Assembly (NCBI GenBank): GCA_934098665.1
Contig: CAKOOO010000004.1
Coordinates: 39,853 to 103,852, forward strand
DNA from: an uncultured Bacilli bacterium
GTDB lineage: Bacteria; Bacillota_I; Bacilli_A; RF39; UBA660
DNA: 64,000 bases
Direction of reading: 5' to 3'
Part shown: piece by piece, positions 35,608 through 44,313 of the stretch
Layout: each line of letters opens with the position of its first letter
How positions within the stretch are numbered: position 1 is the stretch's first letter
Program-made: the position numbers and the translations under genes
The notes under the pieces: model-generated
Seen by the model: the letters and a program-made list of their open reading frames with translations, nothing else
Told to the model about the DNA's origin: nothing
Database searches by the model: none

Positions 35608-36708
35608 ATGTCATTAAAAGCAGGTATAGTTGGTCTACCTAACGTTGGTAAATCAACTTTATTTAATGCTATTACTAAAAAAAATATTATTGCGGCAAAT
35701 TATCCATTTGCAACAATAGAACCCAATGTAGGTGTAGTAATAGTTCCAGATAAAAGAATGGATTATTTAGTAAATATGTATGAACCTAAAAGTGTTGTGC
35801 CTACAAGTTATGAATTTATTGATATAGCGGGCTTAGTAAAAGGCGCATCTACAGGTGAAGGATTAGGTAATAAATTTTTATCTCATATTAGAGAGGTTGA
35901 TGCAATTGTTCATGTTGTAAGGTGTTTTGATAATCCAGAAATAATTCATGTTTCAGGTAAAACAGATCCAATATCAGACATTGAAATAATAAATACTGAA
36001 TTAATTTTATCTGATTTAGAAATTATTCAAAATAGACTTGATAAAATTCAAAAAAAAGCCCAATCTACTAAAGATAAGGATGCCATTTTTGAGGTTAATT
36101 TACTACTTAAATTAAAAGCAGCACTTGAACAAAATATTGCAATAAGAAATATAACTCTTAGTGAAGATGAGAGTAGTTTAATTAATAGTTTTAATCTTAT
36201 TACCTCCAAAAAAGTTATATATGCTGCAAATGTTAGCGAAAATGATTTATTATCACAAGATAATAAATATGTTAAACAAGTACAAGAATATGCGAGTAAA
36301 GAAGGGTCAAAAGTTACCATAATGTGTGCAAAAATGGAAGAAGAACTATCTTCTTTTAATGAAGAAGAAAAAAAAGAATATTTAAGCGAACTTGGAATAA
36401 ACAATAGTGGACTAGATAAGCTCATATATGCTACCTATGATTTGCTAGGTCTTGCAACTTTCTTTACGTGTGGAAAAGATGAAGTTAGGGCTTGGACTTT
36501 TAAAATGGGAATGCTTGCTCCAAAATGTGCTGGAATTATTCACTCTGATTTTGAAAGAGGCTTTATCAAAGCAGAAGTTATGAGTTTTGATGATTTAGAG
36601 ACTTTCGGTTCTGAACTAAAAGTTAAGGAAGCTGGTCGTCTTCGCCTCGAGGGAAAAGATTATGTTATGCAAGATGGCGACATATGTTATTTTAGGTTTA
36701 ATGTATAA
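35608..36708 (+). CDS. ychF: Redox-regulated ATPase/GTPase YchF
   Basis: YchF (Ola1) is a ribosome-associated P-loop NTPase that prefers ATP. Visible are GLPNVGKSTLFNAITK (G1), the ANYPFATIEPNVGVV switch, DIAGLVKGASTGEGLGNKFL (G3) and the TGS domain ending GDICYFRFNV. 366 residues is exact for the family. GGGGGAA precedes ATG. In B. subtilis yyaF lies near spo0J and rpsF, consistent with the local order. Its TAA overlaps the next ATG. Confidence 0.96.
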   Translation: MSLKAGIVGLPNVGKSTLFNAITKKNIIAANYPFATIEPNVGVVIVPDKRMDYLVNMYEPKSVVPTSYEFIDIAGLVKGASTGEGLGNKFLSHIREVDAIVHVVRCFDNPEIIHVSGKTDPISDIEIINTELILSDLEIIQNRLDKIQKKAQSTKDKDAIFEVNLLLKLKAALEQNIAIRNITLSEDESSLINSFNLITSKKVIYAANVSENDLLSQDNKYVKQVQEYASKEGSKVTIMCAKMEEELSSFNEEEKKEYLSELGINNSGLDKLIYATYDLLGLATFFTCGKDEVRAWTFKMGMLAPKCAGIIHSDFERGFIKAEVMSFDDLETFGSELKVKEAGRLRLEGKDYVMQDGDICYFRFNV

Positions 36709-37829
36709 TGAATTATGTCAATTTATATGAGTGTGAAACTTATGAAAATTCTAATGATATAATCATAAAATTGATTAATGATTTTCCTATATTAAAAAAT
36801 ATTAAAAATGGTCAAAAAGTAGTAATTAAAGCAAATTTGGTTTCAGCTTTGGCTCCAGAAAAGGGTGCAACAACAAACTATTTATTAATTAAATATTTAA
36901 CAAGGTACTTAACTAATAAGGGTGCAAGTGTTTTAATCGGAGATAGTCCTGGGGGACTTTATAATGCAGCTCATTTAAATAATGTTTATAAAATTACAAA
37001 AATGAATTTAACTGGAGCAAAACTTAATGATAACTTTAATGTTAAAAATGCAATTAACGAAAATGCAAAAGTTTTAAAAACATTTGATTACACTGAATAT
37101 TTGGATGATGCTGATATTAAAATAAATTTTTGTAAATTAAAAAGTCATGCTATGATGGGAATGAGTGCTTGTACAAAAAATTTATTTGGTACAATTCCTG
37201 GATTAACTAAAAGTGAATATCATTACCGTTTTCCAAATCATACAGATTTTGCAAATATGTTAATAGATTTAAATGAATATTTTAAATTTGATATAAATAT
37301 AGTCGATGCGATAATTGGCATGGATGGTAATGGCCCGACAATGGGAAATCCTAAAAAAATTGGGCTAATACTTGCAAGTACTAATCCTTATGCACTTGAT
37401 TATATATGTTCTAAGATAATTAACCTTGATCCAAAATGCGTTGAAACAGTAAAAGAGAGTTTAAAAAGAAATTTATTTAATATTGATAATATAATTTTAA
37501 ATAATGATTATCAAAAATATATTGTAAAAGATTTTAATAATATAAAATCAAACATTGATATTAGGTTTTTTGATAATTCATTGAAAGGTTATTTCTTAAA
37601 GAAAATTTTAGATAATAAACCATATTGCAAAAATGCTAAGTGTATTCATTGTAAAAAATGTATAGATATTTGTCCACAAAAGGCAATAAAAATTATAAAT
37701 AACAAAATTATAATTGATAGAAAAAAATGTATAAAATGTTATTGCTGTCAAGAATTTTGTGTTGTTGGTGCTATGCAAGTCAAAAAATCTATAATTAGTA
37801 AATTATTAACAAAAAAGAAAGGTATGTAA
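36708..37829 (+). CDS. DUF362 protein with two 4Fe-4S ferredoxin clusters
   Basis: Residues 1-290 are a DUF362 domain (VVIKANLVSALAPEKGATTN, INFCKLKSHAMMGMSACTKN, AIIGMDGNGPTMG). Residues 310-360 form a bacterial ferredoxin with two CxxCxxCxxxC clusters (CIHCKKCIDICPQ and CIKCYCCQEFC). The DUF362-ferredoxin fusion is widespread in anaerobes, with no settled function; a redox role is an inference. It is coupled to ychF by TAATG and is two bases ahead of yvcK. Confidence 0.88.
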   Translation: MNYVNLYECETYENSNDIIIKLINDFPILKNIKNGQKVVIKANLVSALAPEKGATTNYLLIKYLTRYLTNKGASVLIGDSPGGLYNAAHLNNVYKITKMNLTGAKLNDNFNVKNAINENAKVLKTFDYTEYLDDADIKINFCKLKSHAMMGMSACTKNLFGTIPGLTKSEYHYRFPNHTDFANMLIDLNEYFKFDINIVDAIIGMDGNGPTMGNPKKIGLILASTNPYALDYICSKIINLDPKCVETVKESLKRNLFNIDNIILNNDYQKYIVKDFNNIKSNIDIRFFDNSLKGYFLKKILDNKPYCKNAKCIHCKKCIDICPQKAIKIINNKIIIDRKKCIKCYCCQEFCVVGAMQVKKSIISKLLTKKKGM

Positions 37830-37831
37830 AT

Positions 37832-38785
37832 ATGAAAAAAATTGTTATTTTTGGTGGTGGAAGTGGTCTATCACAAATTTTAAAAGGGTTAAAATTATTT
37901 CCTGTAGATATAACTGCGGTTGTATCTGTTTCTGATAATGGTAAAAGTACTGGAAGACTCCGTAAAGAGATGAATATACCTGCAGTAGGAGATATTACTA
38001 AAGTAATGCTTGCAATGGCTAATGTTGATAAAGATTTAGAAAGTTTGTTAAACTATCGTTTTACTAAATCGAAAACACTTGGAAACCATTCAATTAAAAA
38101 TTTACTTTTAACAGCATTACTTGATATTAAAGGTAATTTTGCTACAAGTTTACCAATACTTGAAAAATTACTTGATATTACTAATGGAAAAATTCTCCCC
38201 TTAACTGAAGATTCTGTTAATCTTGTAGGAATAACTGAAAAAGGCACTAAAGTATTTGGTGAGGAACAAATTACTAAATGTAAAAATAGGATAGCAATGA
38301 TTGAATATGATAAAGAAATTGTTGTAAATCCTGATGTTTATAATGCAGTTAAAGCGGCAGATTTAATAGTTTTTTCTTCGGGAAGTTTATATACAAGTAT
38401 AATTCCACATCTTATCAACAAAGATTTAGTGAAAGCTATTAATAATTCAAAAGCTAAAAAATTATATATATGTAATCTATTTACTCAACCCGGAGAAACA
38501 GATAATTTTAAAGTATCTGATCATATTAAAATACTTGAAAATTATTTGGGTGAAGGTTCAATTGATATTGTTATCGCAAATGATAAACCAATGAGTAGTA
38601 CACTATCTAAAAAGTATGCTACAAGTGAGCAAAAAGACCCAGTTGAACTTGATTATGATACTTTAAAAAACATGGGTATTAAAGTAATAAGTGATACTCT
38701 TTATGTTATAGAGGGTGGTTATTATAGACACGATGCTTTAAAAACTTCCTATTTAATTTTTTCATATTTAATGGATGGTAAATAA
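37832..38785 (+). CDS. yvcK: YvcK/GlmR family UDP-sugar-binding regulator
   Basis: YvcK (GlmR) binds UDP-GlcNAc and directs carbon into cell-wall precursor synthesis; it was first named a gluconeogenesis factor. The N-terminal IFGGGSGLSQILKGL nucleotide motif, VSDNGKSTGRLRKEM and AVGDITKVMLAMAN are diagnostic, and 317 residues is typical. Its TAA overlaps the whiA ATG. The usual upstream partner rapZ (yvcJ) is missing from this locus. Confidence 0.94.
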   Translation: MKKIVIFGGGSGLSQILKGLKLFPVDITAVVSVSDNGKSTGRLRKEMNIPAVGDITKVMLAMANVDKDLESLLNYRFTKSKTLGNHSIKNLLLTALLDIKGNFATSLPILEKLLDITNGKILPLTEDSVNLVGITEKGTKVFGEEQITKCKNRIAMIEYDKEIVVNPDVYNAVKAADLIVFSSGSLYTSIIPHLINKDLVKAINNSKAKKLYICNLFTQPGETDNFKVSDHIKILENYLGEGSIDIVIANDKPMSSTLSKKYATSEQKDPVELDYDTLKNMGIKVISDTLYVIEGGYYRHDALKTSYLIFSYLMDGK

Positions 38786-39717
38786 TGACTTTTACAACAA
38801 GTTTAAAAGAAGAAATTTCTAATAATGAGTATCCACTTATCGAAGCAAGATGTGAACTTGAAGCATTTATAAAATGTAATGCTAAAATAACTAACAACTA
38901 TATAATTATTACTACAGAAAATGCAAAAGTTGCTCGAAAAATATATAAAGATATTAAAACTGTATTTAATATTATGTGTAATTTAACAGTTAGAATACAA
39001 AAACGATTTAGAGTAAGACAAATATATATACTTACAATAAATGATAATATAAGATATATTAAAGAGGTTATAAATATTACAAATAAAACATTATTTTTAG
39101 AAAGTAATGAAGAAAAGATAGCTTTTCTAGAGGGAGCATTTTTAGCAGTAGGAAATATTACTAATCCTTCCACAAGTAGATATCATTTAGAGTATATTTG
39201 TAAGGATGAAAAAATAGCAAACATTATAAATAATTTATTACTTCATTTTAATATTAATTCAAAAATAATTACAAGAGGATATAAATTTATTGTTTATATA
39301 AAAAATGGAGATAATATATCTGATATTTTAAAAATGTTTAAAGCACCTGATAGTTTATTTTATTTCGAAGATATTAGAATATATAGAGATCATAAAAATA
39401 TGGTTAATAGATTAAATAATTGTGAAATATCAAACCAAATTAGGTCAACACAAACAGGGCTTAAACAATTAAAACAAATTAATTACATAATAGAAAATGA
39501 TTTACTTTCACTTTTAGATGATAATACAAAGATAATATTAGAAATAAGAAAAAAATATCCAGAAAGTTCTTTACAAGAAATAGCAAATATATCAACAATG
39601 GAATATGGGTATCCAATTGGTAAATCTGGTGTTAATCATCATTTTATTAAAATTTCTTCGCTTGTAAAAAAACATAAAGAAATGAGTGAAACAAATGCGA
39701 AAAGTAATAGTATTTAG
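38785..39717 (+). CDS. whiA: WhiA family DNA-binding regulator
   Basis: WhiA has an N-terminal degenerate LAGLIDADG homing-endonuclease-like fold (FLEGAFLAVGNITNPS) and a C-terminal helix-turn-helix (IRKKYPESSLQEIANISTME followed by GYPIGKSGVNHH). It controls division and chromosome segregation in Bacillus and sporulation division in Streptomyces. The 310 residues are full length. It is coupled to yvcK by TAATG, as in most Firmicutes, and overlaps truA by 23 bases. Confidence 0.95.
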   Translation: MTFTTSLKEEISNNEYPLIEARCELEAFIKCNAKITNNYIIITTENAKVARKIYKDIKTVFNIMCNLTVRIQKRFRVRQIYILTINDNIRYIKEVINITNKTLFLESNEEKIAFLEGAFLAVGNITNPSTSRYHLEYICKDEKIANIINNLLLHFNINSKIITRGYKFIVYIKNGDNISDILKMFKAPDSLFYFEDIRIYRDHKNMVNRLNNCEISNQIRSTQTGLKQLKQINYIIENDLLSLLDDNTKIILEIRKKYPESSLQEIANISTMEYGYPIGKSGVNHHFIKISSLVKKHKEMSETNAKSNSI

Positions 39718-40411
39718 TTATGATGGCTCAAAATTTAAGGGCCTTCAAAGACAAAAAAATGAAAGAAGTGTGCAAGGGCAAATTGAAAATGCATTGTATG
39801 AAATAACATCAGATAATATTGATATAAAAGCATCTGGTAGGACAGATGCAGGAGTTCATGCAATAAATCAAGTAGCGCATTTTGATATAAATAAAGATAT
39901 TAAAAATTTAAAGAAAAAACTAAATGAATTATTACTTCCTGATATAGTTGTAAAAAAAGTAAAAAATGTTAGTGAAAATTTTCATGCGCGTATGTCTGCT
40001 AAAAAAAAAGAATATATTTATAAAATAAATTTAGGCCCATTTAAAAGTTCATTAAATGATTATTATTATCAGCCAAGGCAAAAACTAGATATAAAATTAA
40101 TGAAGGATGCATCAAAAGTACTTCTTGGGACACATGATTTTACAAACTTTATTTCTGGTGAAAATGATAAAACTGTTACAACAATTTATTCAATTGATTT
40201 TGTGAAAAAAATGGATGGAAAACTTGAAGTTCATTTTATTGGTACAGGTTTTTATAGATACATGATTAGAAATTTAATGGGAGCTTTACTCGAAGTTGGA
40301 AAATATAATATTAGTAAAGAAAAAATTCAATGTATGCTTGATACAATTGAAAAAAAAGTTTTACCAACAGCTCCCCCTCAGGGATTATATTTATATAAAG
40401 TTTGGTATTAA
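39695..40411 (+). CDS. truA: tRNA pseudouridine(38-40) synthase TruA
   Basis: TruA makes pseudouridine in the anticodon arm. The catalytic aspartate lies in ASGRTDAGVHA, and FSYDGSKFKGLQRQKN, the EYIYKINLGPF segment and RNLMGALLEVGK are conserved. ATG 39695 gives MRKVIVFSYDG; a GTG three codons upstream is an alternative. The gene starts inside the end of whiA. In Bacillus truA lies between ecfT and rplM; here too rplM follows. Confidence 0.93.
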   Translation: MRKVIVFSYDGSKFKGLQRQKNERSVQGQIENALYEITSDNIDIKASGRTDAGVHAINQVAHFDINKDIKNLKKKLNELLLPDIVVKKVKNVSENFHARMSAKKKEYIYKINLGPFKSSLNDYYYQPRQKLDIKLMKDASKVLLGTHDFTNFISGENDKTVTTIYSIDFVKKMDGKLEVHFIGTGFYRYMIRNLMGALLEVGKYNISKEKIQCMLDTIEKKVLPTAPPQGLYLYKVWY

Positions 40412-40448
40412 TAAATTAATAAAAACAATTGTTACCTCTAGGTTTTTC

Positions 40449-40477
40449 TTGACATTTTGTATATTTTAACATATAAT
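40449..40477 (+). promoter_or_regulatory. Promoter of rplM-rpsI
   Basis: TTGACA at 40449-40454 and TATAAT at 40472-40477 are 17 bases apart: a perfect vegetative consensus promoter, fitting a ribosomal protein operon. Confidence 0.9.
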
Positions 40478-40483
40478 CATAAT

Positions 40484-40555
40484 CGGTACATTTATTTATG
40501 AAACCATTTTAATTGTGGGAAGATTAATTATGGTTCATTATAATGAAGGGAAAGA
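40484..40555 (+). ncRNA. Structured L13 leader of the rplM-rpsI operon
   Basis: Between the start point and the Shine-Dalgarno a hairpin can form: ACCAT (40503-40507) with ATGGT (40530-40534) and AATT (40511-40514) with AATT (40526-40529), with GTGGGAAG in the loop. Firmicutes have an autoregulatory L13 leader at this place; homology is inferred from position and shape. Confidence 0.5.
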
Positions 40556-40563
40556 AAAAAATT

Positions 40564-40992
40564 ATGAAATCATTTTTACAAACAAAAGAAAATATTGAAA
40601 GAAAATGGTATGTAATTGATGCTGAAGGCAAAAACTTAGGAAGAGTTGCTACTAAAGCCGCTCATATTTTAAGAGGAAAGCATAAAGTTACATATACACC
40701 ATACGTTGATTGTGGAGATTACGTTATTATTGTTAATGCTAGTAAAGTTAATTTAACAGGTAATAAATTAACTGATAAAAAATATTATAATCACTCTGGA
40801 TATCCAGGAGGATTAAGAGAAAGAACAGCAAAAGTTATGATAGAAAATTATCCTGAAGAAATGATGGAAAGAGCCGTTAAAGGTATGCTTCCTCATAATA
40901 GACTTGGTAGAAAAATGGGCAAAAAATTGTTTGTTTATGCAGATGCTGATCATAAACATACTGCTCAAAAACCAATTGAAATGGAAATATAA
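40564..40992 (+). CDS. rplM: 50S ribosomal protein L13
   Basis: L13 is an early 50S assembly protein. The 142 residues include [40 protein letters not shown] and [22 protein letters not shown] 40564 gives the family start [15 protein letters not shown]; the in-frame ATG at 40543 lies directly at the AAGGGAAAG Shine-Dalgarno and is not used. rpsI follows 12 bases later. Confidence 0.97.
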   Translation: MKSFLQTKENIERKWYVIDAEGKNLGRVATKAAHILRGKHKVTYTPYVDCGDYVIIVNASKVNLTGNKLTDKKYYNHSGYPGGLRERTAKVMIENYPEEMMERAVKGMLPHNRLGRKMGKKLFVYADADHKHTAQKPIEMEI

Positions 40993-41004
40993 TAGGAGGT
41001 AAAC

Positions 41005-41424
41005 ATGGCAAAAAAACAAACTTGGACTGCTACAGGTAGAAGAAAAAGTAGTGTAGCGAAAGTAACTTTAGTTGGTGGAACTGGTAATATTACAGTTAAT
41101 GGTGTTGATGTTCATGAATATATGCCTTATGAAACACTTGTTATGGACTTAACTCAACCACTTGTTTTAACTGATAATTTAAACAGATTTGATATCGACG
41201 TTAAAGTAATTGGTGGTGGATTTTCTGGACAAACTGGTGCTATTCGTTTAGGAATTACTAGAGCACTTCTTAAATTTGATGAAAACACTGATCAAACTAG
41301 AGAAGATAGTTATAGACATATATTAAAAAATGCTGGATTTATTACAAGAGACCCTCGTGTTAAAGAAAGAAAGAAATATGGTCTTAAAAAAGCACGTAGA
41401 GCTCCTCAATTTAGTAAACGTTAA
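41005..41424 (+). CDS. rpsI: 30S ribosomal protein S9
   Basis: S9 reaches the P site with its C-terminal tail. The 139 residues include [40 protein letters not shown] and the tail [20 protein letters not shown] ending FSKR. AGGAGG precedes ATG. A strong terminator follows. Confidence 0.98.
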   Translation: MAKKQTWTATGRRKSSVAKVTLVGGTGNITVNGVDVHEYMPYETLVMDLTQPLVLTDNLNRFDIDVKVIGGGFSGQTGAIRLGITRALLKFDENTDQTREDSYRHILKNAGFITRDPRVKERKKYGLKKARRAPQFSKR

Positions 41425-41436
41425 AAAATATTTTCT

Positions 41437-41458
41437 TACCCCTTTTGGGGTTTTTTTG
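41437..41458 (+). terminator. Intrinsic terminator after rpsI
   Basis: ACCCC (41438-41442) pairs with GGGGT (41447-41451) around TTTT and is followed by a run of seven Ts. It is the most GC-rich stem in the region. Confidence 0.9.
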
Positions 41459-41516
41459 TGCTTCCATGTAGACAACAATAAATTTATTTAGTATTATCTT
41501 GTGTAGAGGTGACAAC

Positions 41517-42203
41517 ATGAGATTATACGTATATTTAGACGAAAGTGGGTCAATTCATAAAAATAGTAATACTAAGTACTTTGCAGTAGGTGGTTATTTT
41601 ACTTTTGAAAAGTATAGACTTAAAATTACTTCTTTATATAAAAAAATTAATAAACTTGTAAAAGAGAAAAGAAACATTAAAATAGATAAGGAAATAAAAT
41701 CATATGATTATTTAATAAAAGAAAAACAACTAATTTTTTCAAGTATGGAAAATATTGCTGGCTTTTATGGTTTTTCAAAAGTGTTTGATAAAGAAAAAAT
41801 GCAAAAAGGTATAGTGGATTCTAATATATTTTATAATTACGCAGTAAAATTAATATTTTCTGATATTATTTTTCCACTTCTTAAAAATTATGGTGAAAAC
41901 CAAATAGAAATAAAACTACTTTGTGATAATCGTAATGTAAGAGTTGGAGATTTAAAAAATTTAGAAAACTATTTAAATACGGAATTTTGTTTAAAAAATT
42001 ATCTTTTTAGTGTTACTTATTATGATTCTAAAACCAATTTTGGTATTCAACTTGCAGATTTAATTGTTAATACTTTTTATAATTATTATGCTAATTATAA
42101 AAGAATATCATCAATTATTAAATCTCTTAACAAAAATAAATATAGGGTTAGTTTATTTCCAGGTAGAAAAGTTTTTGGAAGAATAAAAAAAATTGATGAT
42201 TGA
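41517..42203 (+). CDS. DUF3800 protein (RNase H-like fold, putative nuclease)
   Basis: The 228 residues begin MRLYVYLDESGSIHKNSN, the DES signature of DUF3800, and contain FAVGGYFTF, IKLLCDNRNVR and FGIQLADLIVNTFYNYY, whose acidic residues (D of DES, D of CDNRN, D of LADL) could form an RNase H-like metal site. Members are often found near defence or mobile genes; activity is not established. AGAGGTGA precedes ATG 41517. It sits between rpsI and cwlD, where Bacillus has ybaJ, and its stop lies inside the -35 of the following small-RNA promoter. Confidence 0.82.
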   Translation: MRLYVYLDESGSIHKNSNTKYFAVGGYFTFEKYRLKITSLYKKINKLVKEKRNIKIDKEIKSYDYLIKEKQLIFSSMENIAGFYGFSKVFDKEKMQKGIVDSNIFYNYAVKLIFSDIIFPLLKNYGENQIEIKLLCDNRNVRVGDLKNLENYLNTEFCLKNYLFSVTYYDSKTNFGIQLADLIVNTFYNYYANYKRISSIIKSLNKNKYRVSLFPGRKVFGRIKKIDD

Positions 42204-42227
42204 CATAAAAAATAGTGTTATGATAAT
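42200..42227 (+). promoter_or_regulatory. Promoter of the small RNA at 42234
   Basis: TTGACA at 42200-42205 and GATAAT at 42222-42227 are 16 bases apart. The -35 includes the DUF3800 stop codon. The predicted start is near 42234. Confidence 0.7.
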
Positions 42228-42233
42228 ATATTT

Positions 42234-42300
42234 TTAAGACCTAGGGCACGCAGCTCAATGCTAAGCGTATAGTAAGTACGTTGCACCTTAGGCATTTTTT
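42234..42300 (+). ncRNA. Unclassified structured small RNA with its own promoter and terminator
   Basis: From about 42234 the sequence is GC-rich for this genome. CCTA-GG-GCA-CG (42240-42250) pairs with CG-TGC-CC-TAGG on the other side (42279-42292), leaving single-base bulges on the 3' strand; an inner small hairpin is AGC (42252-42254) with GCT (42260-42262). Six Ts follow at 42295-42300, so the long stem can also end transcription. The 5' part resembles a tRNA acceptor and D-arm, but no anticodon or T arm follows. It could be a free small RNA or a leader attenuator for cwlD. I do not recognise the family. Confidence 0.55.
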
Positions 42301-42427
42301 AATGGATGTAAAATAATGGGTTATTTTTTTGAAATTTGTAAGTGATTTAGAAAATAAATTATTGAAATTAGAAAAATTATATATGAAGTTTTTAATTTAA
42401 AATAATATTTATAACATATAATTAGAT

Positions 42428-43078
42428 ATGAAAAAATTTATTCAATTCACATTATATTTTTTTATACTATTTATATTTTTATTATCTTCGGTTTTTGGAA
42501 AAGATAGTCTTTATCTTGTAGGTAAACAAATAATAATTGACCCAGGACATGGATTTTTAGACCCTGGAACTACTTATGAAAATATATACGAAAAAGATAT
42601 TAATTTAGCTATAGGTCTTTACTTAAAAAAATATTTAGAAAGCTATGGAGCAAGTGTACTTATGACTAGAGATGGTGATTATGATTTATCTTCACCTAAC
42701 GCGTTATATCGAAAAAAAAGTGATTTTGATAATCGTATTAATCTTATAAATAATTCAAATTCAAATATTTATATTAGCATTCATTTAAATTACCTTAAAG
42801 ATAAAAAATATTATGGGCCACAGGTTTTTTATAATGGTAAAAATATATATTTTGCAAATATTATGCAAAATGTTTTAAACCAAGAACTAAAAAGTGATAG
42901 AAAAGTTAAGTTAATACCTAAAACAACATATATGTATTCGAAACTTAAAATAAGTGGTCTTTTAATAGAATGTGGTTTCTTATCAAATGATAATGAAAGA
43001 AGTAAGTTAATTACAAAAGAATATCAAGAAAAAATAGCTAAAAGTATAGCACTTGGAATTTTAAAATATTTTTCGTAA
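42428..43078 (+). CDS. cwlD: N-acetylmuramoyl-L-alanine amidase CwlD
   Basis: CwlD cleaves the stem peptide from muramic acid in the spore cortex so that muramic delta-lactam can form, which is needed for germination. The protein has an N-terminal membrane or signal segment (residues 5-24) and an Amidase_3 domain whose zinc and catalytic residues are in IDPGHGFLDPG, YEKDINL, SIHLNY and LIECGFLSN. 216 residues agrees with CwlD. The rplM-rpsI-(x)-cwlD order is that of B. subtilis. The start has no strong Shine-Dalgarno. Confidence 0.9.
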   Translation: MKKFIQFTLYFFILFIFLLSSVFGKDSLYLVGKQIIIDPGHGFLDPGTTYENIYEKDINLAIGLYLKKYLESYGASVLMTRDGDYDLSSPNALYRKKSDFDNRINLINNSNSNIYISIHLNYLKDKKYYGPQVFYNGKNIYFANIMQNVLNQELKSDRKVKLIPKTTYMYSKLKISGLLIECGFLSNDNERSKLITKEYQEKIAKSIALGILKYFS

Positions 43079-43123
43079 AGCAAAATCTTAATTTTATTTT
43101 GTTATGTTTTATTAATACTTATG

Positions 43124-43132
43124 TGATATAAT
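43124..43132 (+). promoter_or_regulatory. Extended -10 promoter ahead of the 43234 gene
   Basis: TATAAT at 43127-43132 is preceded by TG and one base (43124-43126). No good -35 was found. Confidence 0.4.
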
Positions 43133-43233
43133 ATAAATATACGTAAGATATGAAAAGCTAACAATATTTTATTACTATATTTTAAGTAAGAATGTTATAA
43201 AATTTTTAATATGATTTGAAAGTGAGTGGAAGT

Positions 43234-44220
43234 ATGAGAAAAAGAGTTTTAAAAATCATTGTTGCAATTTTAATTTTAATATTTTTTGCTGTGGGAATTG
43301 TTCCAAATGTAAATAGTTTTTTAAAAGCTCATATAACTTATGAACAATATAATTTACTAATTTTTACTTTAGTTTTTATCATATTTGAAATAATCTTTTA
43401 TTTAATATTAAATGACAATACTAAATCAGCATTTAATTTAATGAAAAAAGACCTCGTGTTTAAAAAATATAAAAAGGAAACAAACTATAGGGAAGATAGA
43501 TCATTTTATTATAGAGATATTCCTTTTAACAAAAATATGGTCAGAGTATTTTGGATTGCGTTTCAATATGGAATCATTAAAAACAGGTTAAACATTTTAA
43601 ATGCATTTTTGTTGAAATGGTGTAAGGAAAATAAGATAAAATTTATTTCAAAGGGGAAGTATGAAATAGTTGATAATCAATTGGGCTATGATTTTGATGA
43701 TGGAAATGAGGCATCTTTATTTTATTTGTTATTAGATAAAAGTAAAAATAAATTTATAAAAATAACAATGTTTAATTCGAGGATAATTTTTAAAAAAATA
43801 AATGATATTTTGCTAACTGAAACTAGTATTTTAAAAAGTGAAAATAAAATTATTGATAAAAATGGATATGAAATCATATCAGATAATATTAAATCAGACG
43901 TTGATATAGTTTTCGGATTTAAAAATTTTCTTTTAAATTTTGGTAATATCGAAGAAAAAAATCCTCAAGAAGTAAAATTGTGGGAAGAATACTTAATATA
44001 TGCTGAATTATTAGGTATCGCAGATAAAGTAAGAGATGAATTTAAAAAATTAAATATTGATTATAGTTCAAATGAAATAAAATTTAAAAAGATTAATTTT
44101 CAAATAATTAATTTTATTAAAGTACTGTTATGGTTATCATATTTATTTTATGGAATTTTATTTATGATATGTACATTTTTTATTTGGCTTATATATATAT
44201 GGTTAACTTGGGGAAGTTAA
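43234..44220 (+). CDS. DUF2207-like membrane protein
   Basis: The 328 residues begin with two membrane segments (about 6-24 and 36-57), continue with a cytoplasmic region that includes two winged-helix-like blocks, and end with two more hydrophobic segments. The motif EEYLIYAELLGIADKVRDEF near residue 265 resembles the DUF2207 C-terminal pattern WxxYLxYAxxLGxxxK. The N-terminal extracellular beta domain of full DUF2207 proteins is missing. The function is unknown. ATG 43234 is chosen over TTG 43216 because the latter would put charged residues without homology in front of the first helix. Confidence 0.6.
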   Translation: MRKRVLKIIVAILILIFFAVGIVPNVNSFLKAHITYEQYNLLIFTLVFIIFEIIFYLILNDNTKSAFNLMKKDLVFKKYKKETNYREDRSFYYRDIPFNKNMVRVFWIAFQYGIIKNRLNILNAFLLKWCKENKIKFISKGKYEIVDNQLGYDFDDGNEASLFYLLLDKSKNKFIKITMFNSRIIFKKINDILLTETSILKSENKIIDKNGYEIISDNIKSDVDIVFGFKNFLLNFGNIEEKNPQEVKLWEEYLIYAELLGIADKVRDEFKKLNIDYSSNEIKFKKINFQIINFIKVLLWLSYLFYGILFMICTFFIWLIYIWLTWGS

Positions 44221-44278
44221 AAAAATTTAGTATTTTCTTTTCTTATAAGAAAAATTATTATATTTTATAAATAAAGTA

Positions 44279-44287
44279 TGGTATAAT
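44279..44287 (+). promoter_or_regulatory. Extended -10 promoter ahead of the HEPN-HtrA pair
   Basis: TATAAT at 44282-44287 carries the TGn extension (44279-44281). The -35 region is AT-only and not recognisable. Confidence 0.45.
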
Positions 44288-44313
44288 TAATAAGATAGTA
44301 AAAAGGTGATATA

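Noticed and set aside
42241..42292. tRNA gene
   Set aside because: The 5' half resembles an acceptor and D-arm, but no anticodon arm, T arm or 3' acceptor follows and the length is too short.
42329..42400. Short reading frame of 23 residues (TTG start) after the small RNA
   Set aside because: No Shine-Dalgarno, a rare start codon and AT-only composition; it would be expected by chance here.
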